Assembly: GCF_001649575.2 (NCBI RefSeq)
Contig: NC_051435.1
Location: 7,005,633 to 7,069,632 of the forward strand
Source of the DNA: Kryptolebias marmoratus
Taxonomy: Eukaryota; Chordata; Actinopteri; Cyprinodontiformes; Rivulidae
Length of the DNA: 64,000 bases
Direction of reading: 5' to 3'
The notes under the pieces are model-generated. The model was not told the origin of the DNA, searched no databases, and saw only the letters and a program-made list of their open reading frames with translations. Positions 25,973 to 38,689 of this stretch are shown one piece after another. The number at the start of each line of letters is the position of its first letter. Positions within the stretch are counted from its first letter, which is position 1. A program made the position numbers and the translations under genes.

Positions 25973-28900
25973 AGCGAGATACTACCTTAAAGGTGAAATG
26001 AAAAGTGTTTTGAAGCTAACATAAATCAAAAGAAAGTCATAAAAGGTGCTTGTTTCCAGATACTCTCATTAAAAAAATGCGCTAATTTAAAATATTAATA
26101 AAAGATCAAAAAATACTAGGGTCTCTTTGGCATTGCCCGTTATCACTCGGAAGTGTGACACATCACGTGCCAAGCACAGGAACGTGAACAAGACAGTAAA
26201 CAGAACATATGAATAGTATTGCAATATTTCTGTAAACTGACCCACCCATGTGAAATCATTGTAAAGTTTGGGGGATTCTCTTGTGAAATGTGGGAATCTA
26301 AAATAAGTCATTAAAGTTTTAAATCAGAAAAATGAACCACTGGAGTGTTTTATGATAAGAAAAACATGGAAACTATTTTTTATATTTTATTTTATTTCAC
26401 CTTTACCTGAGTGACCTTTGCTCTACCTTAAAACTAATCGTCTGCTGAAGTGTAGCTGCCAAATACTCCTAAATATTGTGCCTTCTTTTACAAATTTTTA
26501 TGTTCTCAAAAAGATGATTGCAGAATGGGAAGTTCCGTGACCAGTCCTTGGCTATAATCTGACCATTACAAACCTCCCAAGGTTGGGAAGAAAACACTTT
26601 TTGTGTGGCACATTTGGACCATTGTCCCATGTACCTGTACAGTCCCATTTCAAGCTTCTCTTGATATATGACAGTAATGTGGCAGGAGGTGAGACACGTG
26701 AATGAAATGTGCAGGAGTGTTGGGTATAAACCTTTCCCAGTGGAGGTTTTAAAGCTTTATTTGTTGTAAAAGTTCAGTTTGTAGACTTTTCTCACTTATT
26801 CCCAAAATGACTTAAATTCTTAATGTCAGTGTTTTTCACTGTAGTGCCTTCTCACCCCCTGAGATTAAAAAGCCACTGACATATTCAAAACCCCAGAACT
26901 CATTCCTTCTGCTGAATAGTTTCCATCCCCTTTCAAGTCCTTGCCAAAGACGAGGAGCTCATGCAGAAAGGATTTGCCCTATCCAAGCATTGTACCTGCT
27001 GTAAATGATAGATTCAGAAAGAGGAAGAAAAACTGCGAAAAAATAGTAATCTTTTTGACATAAGACGTGACAAGTGAATAGACATAAAAAAAGAAACCAA
27101 GCACATGGAAAAATGGATTTTCCAAGACTGCCTTGTCTTGCAAAAAATGACCAGTCAGAGGGTGTTAGTGAGGCCGACTGCCTTTCATTAGCCTTCTCAT
27201 TTGGCATCACTGAACCATGAAGATGGTTAAGTGATATTATGTTAACCTCCTGTTTTACATCTACAGTTGAGATTAAATGTAATTAGGTGGCTTTTGTGCT
27301 TCCCACACAGTCTTGCGGGTAATTGATGACCGGCTGCAGTCTTTTACTGACTTGCTGCTCTATTGTTCTGATCGCAGCCCCACTGTCTGCCATTTCCACA
27401 ATGAGTGACCAACAACTCAGACACAGGCCAGTTTGCCCTGGCTTTGATTGTTGCTGAAGCTACATCAGAAGGAAAATAGTTTGCTCTGTTTAGCAATTTA
27501 AGGCACATCTCTGCTCTATTTTTAGCGCCGAGTTGGTAGAAAATATGAGATGACTGTTGGATTACTCTGTGGCAGCGAAAATCATCAAATACATACAGAG
27601 AAAAGTGAAGCCAAACATTCAGCCGTGCTTGGCTATGTTTGACCTTTAAGTTAAAACTGATGAATCCGACTCTGATTCCGGTGGCCTTTTTGCTCAAAAC
27701 ATTTACTGTGGCAGCTGGGTGTATTTTTAAATCCCTACCTAAAGGTCTACACTGTTGCATCCCCACAAGAGAAGAAATCATATTAAATATGTTTTGGGCG
27801 GTAACTGATAATGGCAAAATGTACAAAAAAAAACAAAAAAAAACTGATCATCATTGACTTTGAGGTCATTTTAAACAAGTGCTGGATCTCTACTGCATAA
27901 AAAGAAAAGATATATTGGTCTTTCTGCAGTAAAAAAAATACGGCAATGGTAAATTAAATCGTTATGCTATAAGGCTGTATAATTCCCCCAGAGACTTTTA
28001 ATCGCATCCACATAATATGACAAGAGGTTTTCCCGCTCCATTAAAACTACAGATGTTAGACTGAGAGCACTTCTTTTAGAAAGGTCAGTTAAATTAACCC
28101 TGAATTTTGGAGTGTTCAGTTCAGCATCAGAGGGGCTTGGAAAAAAAAAAAAGTGAGAGACATGTACTGTGCTGTGCTTTTAAACACTATATAGCAGAAA
28201 CGGTAGGATTTCTATTAACTTTTCTGGAAAAGGAAACTCTACAGTTATAGAAACAGCTTTGCGACCCAAAGAACTGTTCAAGGATTGGTACTTTATTAAA
28301 ACAATTTGTAAAATATAATCAGTGTAGAAAAATGTCATCAAAAAGATTTTACAATGTACTTGTGACCCAGTCCTACTGAAAATCCTATTGATTACATTTC
28401 ATCAACAGAAGCACCATATCTGAGATACAATAAACAAGCTTTAAAAACAACCTTTTTTCCCCTTTTTACCACAATGATATTAACAACAAGAGTAGGAAAA
28501 CACAATGTCAAAAGATGTAAACTCTGGCCGGCACTGCAACAAGAGCTTAAACTATAATCTAGAACTGATTTGCAACACATTGCGCCAAACGTCTTGACAC
28601 AATCAAAAACGTTAATTACTGCAGCAATTACAGACAAACAATACAGGAAAGCTCTAAAAACACGAGTAGAACACAAATTATTTAAAAAGAAGCTCACTTT
28701 GTGGACTTTTCTGAGGAAAAAAAAAAGTTAACCCCTTTTTCAATGAATTCAGGCAGTTTCTGGATGGAGTCCTGCTCAGTAGATAACCAGTCTGTCCTGT
28801 TCCAAGTTATGTCTAAAAAAAGGTTTGATCCTCTTCAGCGTACTGAAAAAGTCTCTAAAGCTGTTGCTGTGCTAACACCGTTAACTCATCCTTTCGCTGA

Positions 28901-29183
28901 AACCAAGAAAACAACAGCTATCATTTTTGTTTATCCATTTGAATATCATCTGGACTGTGTCCTCAGCGTCTTTGCTTTAAATGTTTTCAACAAAGACATT
29001 AATTAAAATGGATGAAAAGTAAATAATTCACAAAATTTATACTAACGCTCACTATTCTACACCAGTCTACAGTGCAGCTGACACGTCACCTTAGGTCCTC
29101 TTTGATTGCCTAAAGGTTGAACAGAATTAGCCCAAATGAGCTGCAAATCAAGGGGGTGTGGCTTACCACCTGTCAATCACTTA
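25973..29183. other. Intergenic, no gene seen
   Basis: A complex stretch at about 27240-27830 carries a minus-strand open frame of 160 codons (27344-27826) with no recognisable domain. It may be a conserved non-coding element rather than a gene. Other open frames (28392-28697 minus and 28701-29006 plus) show no domains either. Confidence 0.5.
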
Positions 29184-29188
29184 ACCCC
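29184..29188 (+). repeat. Target-site duplication, left (ACCCC)
   Basis: Matches 30043-30047 exactly. A short, C-rich word, so a chance match is possible. Confidence 0.5.
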
Positions 29189-30042
29189 TGTAATGAAGAG
29201 GTCTTCATTACTGGGACTATTTTTTTATAAATATAAACTGTATAGCACTTTAAGAGCACCTTTGCACTTTAACTAGCACTTTAACAAGCACCTTGTTTAG
29301 CACTGCACTTTAAGCATGAATTTGCACATAAAGAACCATTTGCACACAAGAAGTTTTAACTATTTATTAAATATTTATTGAGAATTTTAATAATTAGCAT
29401 GTAGCCTTTTGTTCCAGGCTCTGCACAGCTGCTCCTCATTAAGAAGTGAGGTGGTTGTCTGTGAGAAGAAAAGAATTGTTAGTCAGAGGAAATAAGGTCT
29501 ACTGTTTAGAAACTTAAGCAAATGTTTGTGTAAAACATGTTAAGTGTGAGTGCAGGAGAAGTGTAGTGGTGCTAAAAGTTAAAAACTCACCTGTCTTTTC
29601 TGTGTCCTCTCCAGGGTGTTTGGACAAATACTTCCCCGGGGGTTCAGACACCTTTTATAGGTTCCGGGAGAGGCCATGGAAAAGTGTGTGTGGGAGGGTT
29701 TGCATGTAGTTTTATGGTGTTTTATGATACTTTGGTGTAGGTTTAAAATATAAAATATTTATAAAAATTAACTGGGAATATAGTGGTATTTTAATAAAAT
29801 GTATTTTACAGATGGAAGTAGTAAATTGGTGAATGTCCCTGTGAGGAATGGTTTAGTCCACTATCAGCTGTGACTATTTAAAGCTGTAATTATGTCTTGT
29901 GGGGGGTTCTTTTTTTTGTTGCCTGATGCTGGTAGGCTGGATGGGTACAGCACCAGAATAAAACTTGTTCTGACTTCCACCTGACTCTGCATGGATCATC
30001 ATTCTCTCTGTAAATCCAACCACGAAGGGCGGCCGGTTGACA
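29189..30042 (+). mobile_element. Probable solo LTR of a retroelement
   Basis: An 854-base segment starts TGTAATG and ends GGTTGACA, giving the TG...CA (here TGT...ACA) ends of long terminal repeats. It is flanked by the same five bases, ACCCC, at 29184-29188 and 30043-30047, the target-site duplication size usual for Gypsy and Copia elements and common for ERVs. A polyadenylation signal AATAAA lies at 29957-29962, about 80 bases before the end, and TATA-like words lie within. No internal region or coding sequence remains. The orientation follows the polyadenylation signal. Confidence 0.55.
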
Positions 30043-30047
30043 ACCCC
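30043..30047 (+). repeat. Target-site duplication, right (ACCCC)
   Basis: Matches 29184-29188 and directly follows the CA end of the putative LTR. Confidence 0.5.
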
Positions 30048-30066
30048 ATAAACATAAATGAAATCT

Positions 30067-30325
30067 TCAATTCAGTTTATTTATTTAGCACAAAGTCACA
30101 ACAATAGTCATATATCTTTGTACAAAAACATTCACATACATTACAAAAAGCCAGTTAGTAAAAGTTATCTAAGGAAGCCAGACTGCGTTGAATCTTCACT
30201 TTGCCGCAGTCTCCCATCCTGAGCAGCACAATGGCGGCAGTGGAAGAAACCTGCAGCAGGACCAGGCTCAGGACGGGCGGCCATCTGCCTCGACTGGCTG
30301 GGTGTTTCAGAGGGCAGGAAAGAGA
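30067..30325 (-). mobile_element. L2/CR1-like LINE 3' end, reverse orientation, 5' truncated
   Basis: Read on the minus strand, this matches the 3' part of the LINE at 38.7-39.6 kb: a 'CGGCCATCTGCC' region, GGTTTCTTCC, a 'GGATGGGAGACTGCGGCAAAGTGAAGATT' region, a TAACTTTTACTAA segment, and an end in AAATAAACTGAATTGA. Only the untranslated 3' tail remains. Confidence 0.7.
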
Positions 30326-32511
30326 TACAGACAAACACAAATCTTGTTCTGTTATGTTTGAGCTATAAAAAAATGAGTCCATTTAAAGGGATTTTGTTTT
30401 TCTTGTGACTGTTTCATGTTTTCTTGAAACGGTTAGTTAAAATATTGTTTGAAAGTAATTTTTTCATCTTTACTGTAAATGTTAGGGAGGGCTTAGCCCA
30501 TCCCTGACAGTCACTCTGTCGTTGTTAAACATACAGATAATAAAAATGTTGTTCGGCTTTGTGACTTATATTATCCTGAAAAACATTTAATCTCCATGTA
30601 ATGTATCTGTGTCAGCCATGACATGAAGACACGTTTTACTATTGCAGAATTCATGAAAAAAAGAGTAGTTTTTTAATATTTGTACTTTAGGTTTAGAAAT
30701 AAAATGTACCAAAATATTGTTCTAGTTATGATAAGATACAATAGTATCCTATTGTGAAAAAAACAATAAAAATGTAATTAAAAAGAAAGCGATCACCTCC
30801 CATGTGTTTTAGTATTTCACCTCAATCATCATAAAATGAAGGCAGAATCTAAATGAACAAAAACAAAGAACCAGTGGATACGGTGAGGGTGACAATAAAG
30901 AGAACCAGACAGTTTATTTTCCTATTTATGGAAAGTGTTGTTGTAGCAGAATTTTAATCTCACAGCTGAGAAAAAGTTTTCGGCCACAAATATTGTTTAA
31001 GTTTAATATGAAGGAATTTTCCCAGATTATTAAAATGCCTCTGAATCAGCACAAAAAACACAAAACAGGAGTAACAGGAAATTTGCACAGTTGTATTTCT
31101 AAGTCACAGTTAGCCAGTAAAGCTGACTGAATTGAACAGATTTTAATGCAGTGTCATTGGTTAAAGGTAAAAGTGACGTAAACGGTGTTATTTGGTTGTA
31201 GTTTCTCTAAATATTTCCTTTCAAATATTAATTTCATATTGTGAAATTTTGAGATTATTTAATTTTTGTAGGTCTTTGACATAAATCTACAAGACTTTGC
31301 TTGTCTTCAACTGAAATTTGGGTCATGCTCTTGAATGTGATTCCTGATGATCTGCGTATTTTTGGGACTGACACAGTGTTTCAGTCCTGTTCAGTCAAGC
31401 ATCCATCCTCCTTTTGTTTCTGCCCTGCTGGATGATGATGATGATCAGAGTGGCCTTGGGGCTATAGAGGCAGATGGACCCTCATCCTCCCTCCTGCCTG
31501 CTGCCTCCCTGACCTCCCTCTCTTGAAAGCATGATAACTGTACATACCCTGATAATGTCCAGGCCGTGCTGCAGAGGCCTACGACCCCTCCCCGTGCAGG
31601 TGAGTGTCGAGGCAGAAGAGTGGACATGATTGTCTCTCACTGTAAACCCTGTTGGAGAGCTCAGTTCCAGCAGGCAAAGGCCGACAGATAAAGCGAACGG
31701 GAGATGAGGGGAAAAAGAAAGAATCTGCCTTGCATTGGCTGGCTAATTAAGTGTTATTATCCTGCACAACAGGAGGTACCTGAGAAATAATTGGGCACTG
31801 TGACAGCTAAATGTTCTGATCTGGAGGTGAAGTCAAAAGCAGTGGAAAAGGTCAGAAGGCATTATGTAATGGACCGATCTTATTAAAGCTGTAGTTTGTC
31901 AAAACACCTACTTTGAGTTCAGCTGTTAAAATACTTGTTACATTAAAAAATATACCACTTTCTTTGATTTAAAGTTGTCTTGTCTAGTGTAGAAAATTAG
32001 ATTTTTTTTTTTCATGATTTCTGATCTGCAAGTGAAAGAGAGAGCGGGCCTCTTTAATTTGGGTTTTTCTTCACTCAGTTGCCTTGGAGGAGTTGTCTCT
32101 TTGTAGTGCTAATGTAAAACTTAAAGAAAATAGATTTCACCTCCGGTCAAATTTTATGACACCGAGTGGTTCAAACGTGAAGTGATCTTCAAAAGACACA
32201 CAGTGAAAATTAAAACATCTTTTTCAAAAGTCAACGTTAGACTTTCTTTGTTTTGCACCATTTCAGAAGTGTTAGAACACCAAATGTGGAGCGCCATGCA
32301 AAGGTTTGCACAGCTCCTGATTCTTATTGAGCTCTTACATAACTTTAACCACCTGGGTCCTGGTAATTTAAAACATTTTGTTTACAGTCATCATTACGAA
32401 AGACCACATGATGAAAATGCAAGGCTAAAAGACCACAAGCCTCACGCCAACAACAAATAGCTGCCAAACAGTTGCTGCCAAATAATCTAAAACTGAAATA
32501 AATTAAAAGCT
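30326..32511. other. Intergenic, no gene seen
   Basis: AT-rich with a more complex stretch at about 31400-31800. The open frame at 31445-31627 minus has no recognisable domain. Confidence 0.55.
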
Positions 32512-32929
32512 TTGCATTCTGTGATGGAATGCATATCACACAGGAGTTTAAAACTGGGATGTTGACAAATGATTTATACCTGTTCAAGTCAAACCTTGAA
32601 AATAACATTTTCATTCAATATTGGTAGATTTTACACTCAGAATATGTTGTAAATGGCACTTGGCTACTACCACATCAAATTCTAGCTCATCTGTAAAATT
32701 GATTGAGTTATAGCCATTTTAGTGTTTTCTAATATAGATTAGCTGTAGCAGCCATCTTGAATTGGGTTGACTCCAAACATTAATCAGTTGTAGATGTACA
32801 TCAAACAATTACTTCCAGCAAGTTTCATTAAAATCTGTCCAGTGGTTCATTAGATATTTGTAACAGACGTGCACACACACAGACATAAAACTTTATTGTC
32901 CACTTTTGGTTTTAGAGAGTGGGTGGCTT
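32512..32929 (+). repeat. Family A dispersed repeat, copy 4 (one unit)
   Basis: Head hairpin TTGCATTCTGTGATGGAATGCATATCAC at 32512. The core GCAGCCATCTTGAATTGGG lies at about 32748, then GTAGATGTACATC, CAGTGGTTCATTAGATATTTG, and a CACACACAGACA run with TTTATTGTCCAC at the tail. Unrelated sequence may interrupt the head segment between 32550 and 32640. Confidence 0.75.
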
Positions 32930-35672
32930 CAAAGTAGTGAAGAATAAGAAAAAAACAAAAGTGTAATTTTTACAGTTTATATTGTAATTAGAAAACAGAT
33001 GGCAAAAACAGAATAGCATTTTTTTATTTCCTCAGAGAGCTGTTCATAGGGTTAAAATCAAAATCAAAACTTGCTTTTTATGCACAAAAGACAATCAAGA
33101 AGATTTAGACGGCTTTAAGTTGCTACCTAATATCACAAAGAGAAGCTGCACTTCCACAAATAAAACCCACGGCAGAGAAACAAAACCTTTAGTGGATCCT
33201 CATCACATAATATGAGTCAAAAATAAAAAAAAAACAACATTTAATGCCTGAAGTGTTTTCATAATGTATCATTTTGTTCTGCTCATACGCAAGTTTTTAC
33301 TATAGAGCTTCAACAAGAAAGCCTCAGTGTTCTGATATTTAAAGCTGGCTCATTTATAAAAATTTTAGTTGAATAGTAATTGCCAGAAAAATGAATTTAA
33401 AGTGTGTTTGTCAACATTTATGTCACTATTATTAAAAATGCCATCAAATAAATGATTAATGTGACCTTTAAAAATAACTGCTATTTTCTTAGAATAAATA
33501 AAGGCTTGCTAAATTTAAAAACATCACGTCTGTTTGACTTTTAGGCTTTCTTTGGAAAAATAAAAAATAAAAAACCCCTCATACAGCAGATATGTCATGT
33601 CCACAGCAGAAGACAAGCGAGCATTGACACCATGTCATTAAAAATGATGTCCATGTCAGTCAGTCAACTCTGTCAAATGATGGGGAGAAAAAAAATGCGA
33701 AAAAGTGACAATTGTGGCTTTTTTTCCACTCAGCTGTTCTCATACAGCTGAAGAGGAATGTGGCAGCTATGCAGACATGACAATGATTTTTAAAAATAAT
33801 TGGGATTACACTATTATCTTGAATTTGTTACTCTAGACAAGGCCATTTATATAGGCTCTTCACATTTTAACATTACTGGGTGATTTTAATAGTAACAGTA
33901 AAAAAAAAAAAAAAAAATCTGGTGTCACAGTCTTGATAAATATTTGGAGCTTTTGGTCTTTAGCATTTAAAGAAAAAATACAAAAAGTATTTAAACCATG
34001 AGCTGAAGTTAACAAAAACGGTGAACTTAACAGTGATCGTAGACGACTGGATCACAACGCCTCTGAATGGAACATCTGGCTCAACGTATAAGCCTCCAGC
34101 TGTTTGTTTGATGAGGTTTTCATGCTAGAATGACTGCTTATAGTACAGCTGTGTGGCAAAATCCTGTTGTGATAAATCTCAACAAAGCAGAGCACACAGA
34201 TCTTCTGTTCCTTCACTTAGTAAATTCCTCAGATCACTGATAAACAAACAAATAGAGCAGTTTTATCTGGTATTAGCTGTTGAAATCTTGTGACATTTCA
34301 TTTTATGATTAATAACATTTTCAGTAAAAAAAAAACATGTTCACTAGTGTGATAGTGATTTAGAGCTGAGTAATGAATAAATCATGACTGAATCAGTTAG
34401 AAATTATCTGACACAAACACAGTGACAACTCAGCCTCTGACTGAACTCAGCAGTCACCAGTGTTGTTGTTTTGTTTGTTAATTTTTCACAACTGCTGTTC
34501 GCTGTTTATCATTCAGAAACTTGTAGTTACTAAATACATTTTTAATAAACCTTGTTTTTAGGCTGAATCTGTCCTTACCTTATCTTAAATTTGAACTAAT
34601 GCTCTACAAGGTTTGCTTTAGTTTGAAAATATACTATGAGTTTTTTCTGTTTATTTGTTTTGGTTAAGTCATGTATTTTTTTTATTAAATCAGTGGGAAG
34701 GAGCTTAATTTTTATCTCCTGTATTAATGGATTTTTGTGTATCACTACTTGAGCCACAAAACAAAGAGCAGTGTTAGTAGCATGATTAAAGGTTCTTGTT
34801 GTTGAGCTTTCGGCCACCTCCTGTTTGGGAATGACTCCACTGGAAATCAGCCTTTTAACCTCAGCTTTGAGTCCAGACTTTTAATTATTGTACTTTACAT
34901 CTACTTCATCATGGATACTTATCAAATACAGGAGTGCAAATGGAGTATTAATAGAAAATGACAAGAACTGTGAGAAAACACTTAAATTCTCATGCTTAAT
35001 AGCATTAATGTTGGTAAAATGAGCAACTAAAATTATGCTGAAGCAATTTTGTTCTATTCCCCAAAGTCTGATTAGTAACAGTTACTGTATATAATTTGGT
35101 GGTTTATTTGTGTTTTAAATATTTGGTAACTCTCATTCTGCCTTTACAAACTATTGACTCATTTGCCAATACAATATAGTAAACAGTAGAAAAACAAACC
35201 TTTTGTGTGTGTGTGTGTGTGCTTTTTGCAGTTGGCACATTTCATGGGAAATCCTGGCATGTCATGATAGAATAAGCAAAACTGTTACTGGAAACCAAGA
35301 ATTCTGGGACTTGAGCAGCTAAATGGAATTCAACTAAATTGTAATTTACATGCATTTTTGCTGCTGTCACATAACAATATGTCTTTTTGGGCTTACAGAC
35401 TCCCTGAGGGTTATAGGAATTGGAAAGCTCCCCAGAGGGCATCATACCTTTAAGGGCTTTTCTCTCTTTGCATTTGTGTTGCAGATAGGAATGCTGAGAT
35501 GGTGGCTGTCTGGCTGGTAGTAGGCAAGTGAAAATCCTATCATAAATGATCTGTTTAACATTTAATAAGGGTTCAAAAGAAACAGACTTCTTTATACCTT
35601 CCATTCACTAATACTTTGAACTGTCATCAATATGGCAACTTTTTTGATGTTCTGCTTCCAAAGTTGCAGACA
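32930..35672. other. Intergenic, no gene seen
   Basis: AT-rich. Contains a poly-A tract at about 33900-33917 and a TG microsatellite at 35203-35222. The 120-codon minus-strand frame at 35242-35604 has no recognisable domain. Confidence 0.55.
35203..35222. repeat. TG microsatellite
   Basis: About ten TG dinucleotides. Confidence 0.9.
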
Positions 35673-36438
35673 TACACTCACCAGCCACTTTGTGATGTCC
35701 ACCTGTTCAATTATTTGTTAACACAAATAACTAATCAGCCAGCCACATGAAAGCAACCCTGTTCATTTAGGCATCTAGATGTGGTGACGATGACTTGCCA
35801 AAGTTTAAAGCAAGCATCAGAACGTGGAAGAAAGGGGATTTATGTGACTTTTTTTTTGTTTTGGTCTTATGAAAACTGCCGATTTACTGAGATTTTTGAC
35901 ACACAGGCATCTGTTGGGTTCACAAAAAAATGGACCAAAAAGGAGAAAATACCCAGTGAGTGGCAGTTATGTGGACAAAAAAAAGGCCTTTTAGATGTCA
36001 GAAGTCAGAGGAGAATGGGTAGACTGGTTGGAGATGACAGAAATGTAACAGTAGCTTAAATAGCCACTCGTTAAAATCAAGGTATGCAGAATACCATCTC
36101 TGAGATGGGCTACAGCAGCAGAAGACCACACTGGATGCCATTTCTGTTAGCTAAGAACAGGAAACTGAGGCTATGGTTTGCACAGGTTCACCAAAACTGG
36201 ACAATAAAACATTGGAAAAACATTGTCTTCATTGGCCTCCATCATCACCAGATCTCAATCCGATTGAGCAGCTTTGGGATGTGGTGGAACAAGAGATTCA
36301 GATCATGGATGTGCAGCTGACAAATCTGCAGCAACTGTGTGATGCTGTTTGTCAATATGGACTAAAATCTCTAAGAAATATTTCCAACACGATGAATCCA
36401 TGCCACAAAAAAATTAAGGCAGTTCTGAAGGTATAAAG
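35673..36438 (+). mobile_element. Tc1-like transposon, internally deleted, with transposase pseudogene
   Basis: The left end TACACTCACCAGCCACTTT at 35673 matches a widespread fish Tc1-like family. The transposase is broken. About 35806-36055 is a decayed N-terminal DNA-binding region with stops and frameshifts. Frame 36084 onward gives MGYSSRRPHWMPFLLAKNRK and then HQNWTIKHWKNIV. The next residues, in another frame, are WPPSSPDLNPIEQLWDVVEQ, the final part of the DDE catalytic domain with its last acidic residue. The middle, including the first two catalytic aspartates, is deleted at about 36225. The right terminal repeat is not visible after 36438. It cannot encode active transposase. Confidence 0.85.
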
Positions 36439-38689
36439 GTAGTTTGAACTATTCATTGTACAGTTAAATTGTTTTGACAAATCACCATACAGCTGCATCA
36501 CAGATCATTCTCCTCAATCCAAAAAAGCTACAGCTCTGAAGTAGGAGCTAAAACTGAGCTCATAAAAGCAATTTCATAAACTTCAGTCAGCTGCAGTTCT
36601 AACAGAGAAACACAAAAAAGTCGAGAAACTGTAAGAACCATGAAAAGGTTTGCGTGGTCCCAAATGACTTTATATGGCGCCTTTGAAAATAGGTACAAAC
36701 AGGATTTACACACTTGAAGCAAAATCAAGTATTATATTTCATTCAAAATTTAACAAGAAGTTATTTCAATGGATTTTTTTAAACTGATTTGAAAGACAAT
36801 AGATTACAGTCCTGATTCCATCAGAAAGGAATTTTTTAGAATCTGAGTGACAAACGTAAATGTTGTAAATGTTCTGTGTTCCAGTATGGATGCATCCTGG
36901 GAGTTTATTAAGCAAAAGGGAAAAATAAGGTAAGAAACAACCAATTAAGTAAGTTGGGCTTTCTGGGAAATCAGTATCAGTGTTTGAAAATATTTATTTT
37001 ATGAAAAGCTACTTTTTCCTGAAAAAGAAACATCTTACCAAATAGTATAGTAATCTTTATAAACCAAGAAGTAATTATCAAGTTTTTGGCAACAAATTAT
37101 TGAAAGCGTCGCTGTATTCAGTACAAACAAAAATGTTTCAGTCAAGGTAAAATCTTTACTAACGATTAAAAATAAATAAATAACCATTCTGGAGAGAGAC
37201 TCTTTGTCCTCGCTGGGAGCATGTGTAATATGAATTAATCAGCAACTTGTAGCACAGTGTGTGTTATCTCTCCGAGTGCCTTGATGAACTGAAGGAGCCA
37301 CAGCAATACTTTTAATATGAACCATTATTGCTTTCTTTATCTTTGCTCCACAGAACAAAATAAGAATCGATGTGCATTCATAACCTGACTGAACAATGTG
37401 GGCTGTTGTCAGATAGCTGAGCATCAAACTGAATAGCCACATTTTATTAACAACTGACCTATAGAGTAGAATATTATTCAAAGAAATAATAAACAAAAAC
37501 GCATCTTCAAAATTGACGCGAAGCAGATGGCTGATGCACAGGGCTCAGTGTGCATTGATTTGTGTCTATTTGCAAATTGAAAGAAATTCATTATTGGTTT
37601 GACTCTTTTGCAATATTTATGCTTTTCACCCCTCGTTGCCCTTGCTGTAATAAAACTTCTCAGCACCCACACCAAGGATTTTGTCAGCATATTACTCACC
37701 TGATGCTAATGACCAGGTGCAAGCTCAACTGTCCCTCAGATATTATGCCCGAAGACTGATATATCGATTGGGTATGATTGATCAGGGCAGGGATGATACA
37801 GCAACATCACATGATTTATTCAGGCCCTAATATCTTGCGTCAGGACTGCTCTGAGGGAATTGGTTGTCAAGACTCTGTGTGCTTTCATCTTCTGTCCAAG
37901 TATCACTCCTCCCGCAGACTGCAGCTTCCAAAAACGGCAAGAAACAGTGACAGTTTCAGCTTCAGATGTAAAGCTAGACTATTTAAATGAATTTCAACAC
38001 ACACAATGAGACATGCAACTTTTAATTTTAATACTGTTTTGATTGAGGACTGCTTTTACTTCCTCTCTTCTATTTTGCTTCACTGATTTACATTCTGCGG
38101 ACAGAAATAAAGCAAGCAAATAAGCAGATTTCCATTTCTCAAAAACAAGCCTCAACCAAAAACAAGACAATCTAGCCTCTTAAGTGACACATTAGTATTC
38201 ATCAGTTGGGAAAAGTAATTTGTGGTGCATTAGACATACTCACTACACATGTGGGTGTTTTACTTAAGTCATTTGTTCACAAAATCCCCAAAATTCACAT
38301 AACACCAAATCCAAAACTGCCTCCGAGTGGCAAGCAGTGAATTTGTTAAGGTTTCAAGGTGGTGACACAGACAGTAAACAGTTTTAGAGTCAAACTTAAA
38401 AGAAATTAAATAATCAGACAAAATGATGCCAAATGCTTTTTGATGAGATGTCTGTGACCTTCACAAGTGTACAACTTCTGTGCACTGTACTCTTTATTTT
38501 TATCAAGGGATATTATTGATGCTAAACCTTTACCAGAAGCTAAAGAAAATAATTTGAATTGACCATTCCGTTTTGACCTACAGCTATTTAATAGCTTTAT
38601 CTACAAATGACATTAAATCAATCCCCAGCATAATAATGCATTTGGACAAATCTGAGTAAGACATATCTTATCTCACAATTATCCCTGTT
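36439..38689. other. Intergenic, no gene seen
   Basis: Complex stretches at about 37190-37420 and 37740-37990, with ATTAATC-type homeodomain words and few repeats, are candidate conserved non-coding elements. Small open frames at 37562-37759 and 37778-37990 have no recognisable domain. Confidence 0.55.

Noticed and set aside
35242..35604. 120-codon minus-strand open frame beside the Tc1 copy
   Set aside because: No similarity to transposase or any family I know. Composition fits non-coding sequence.
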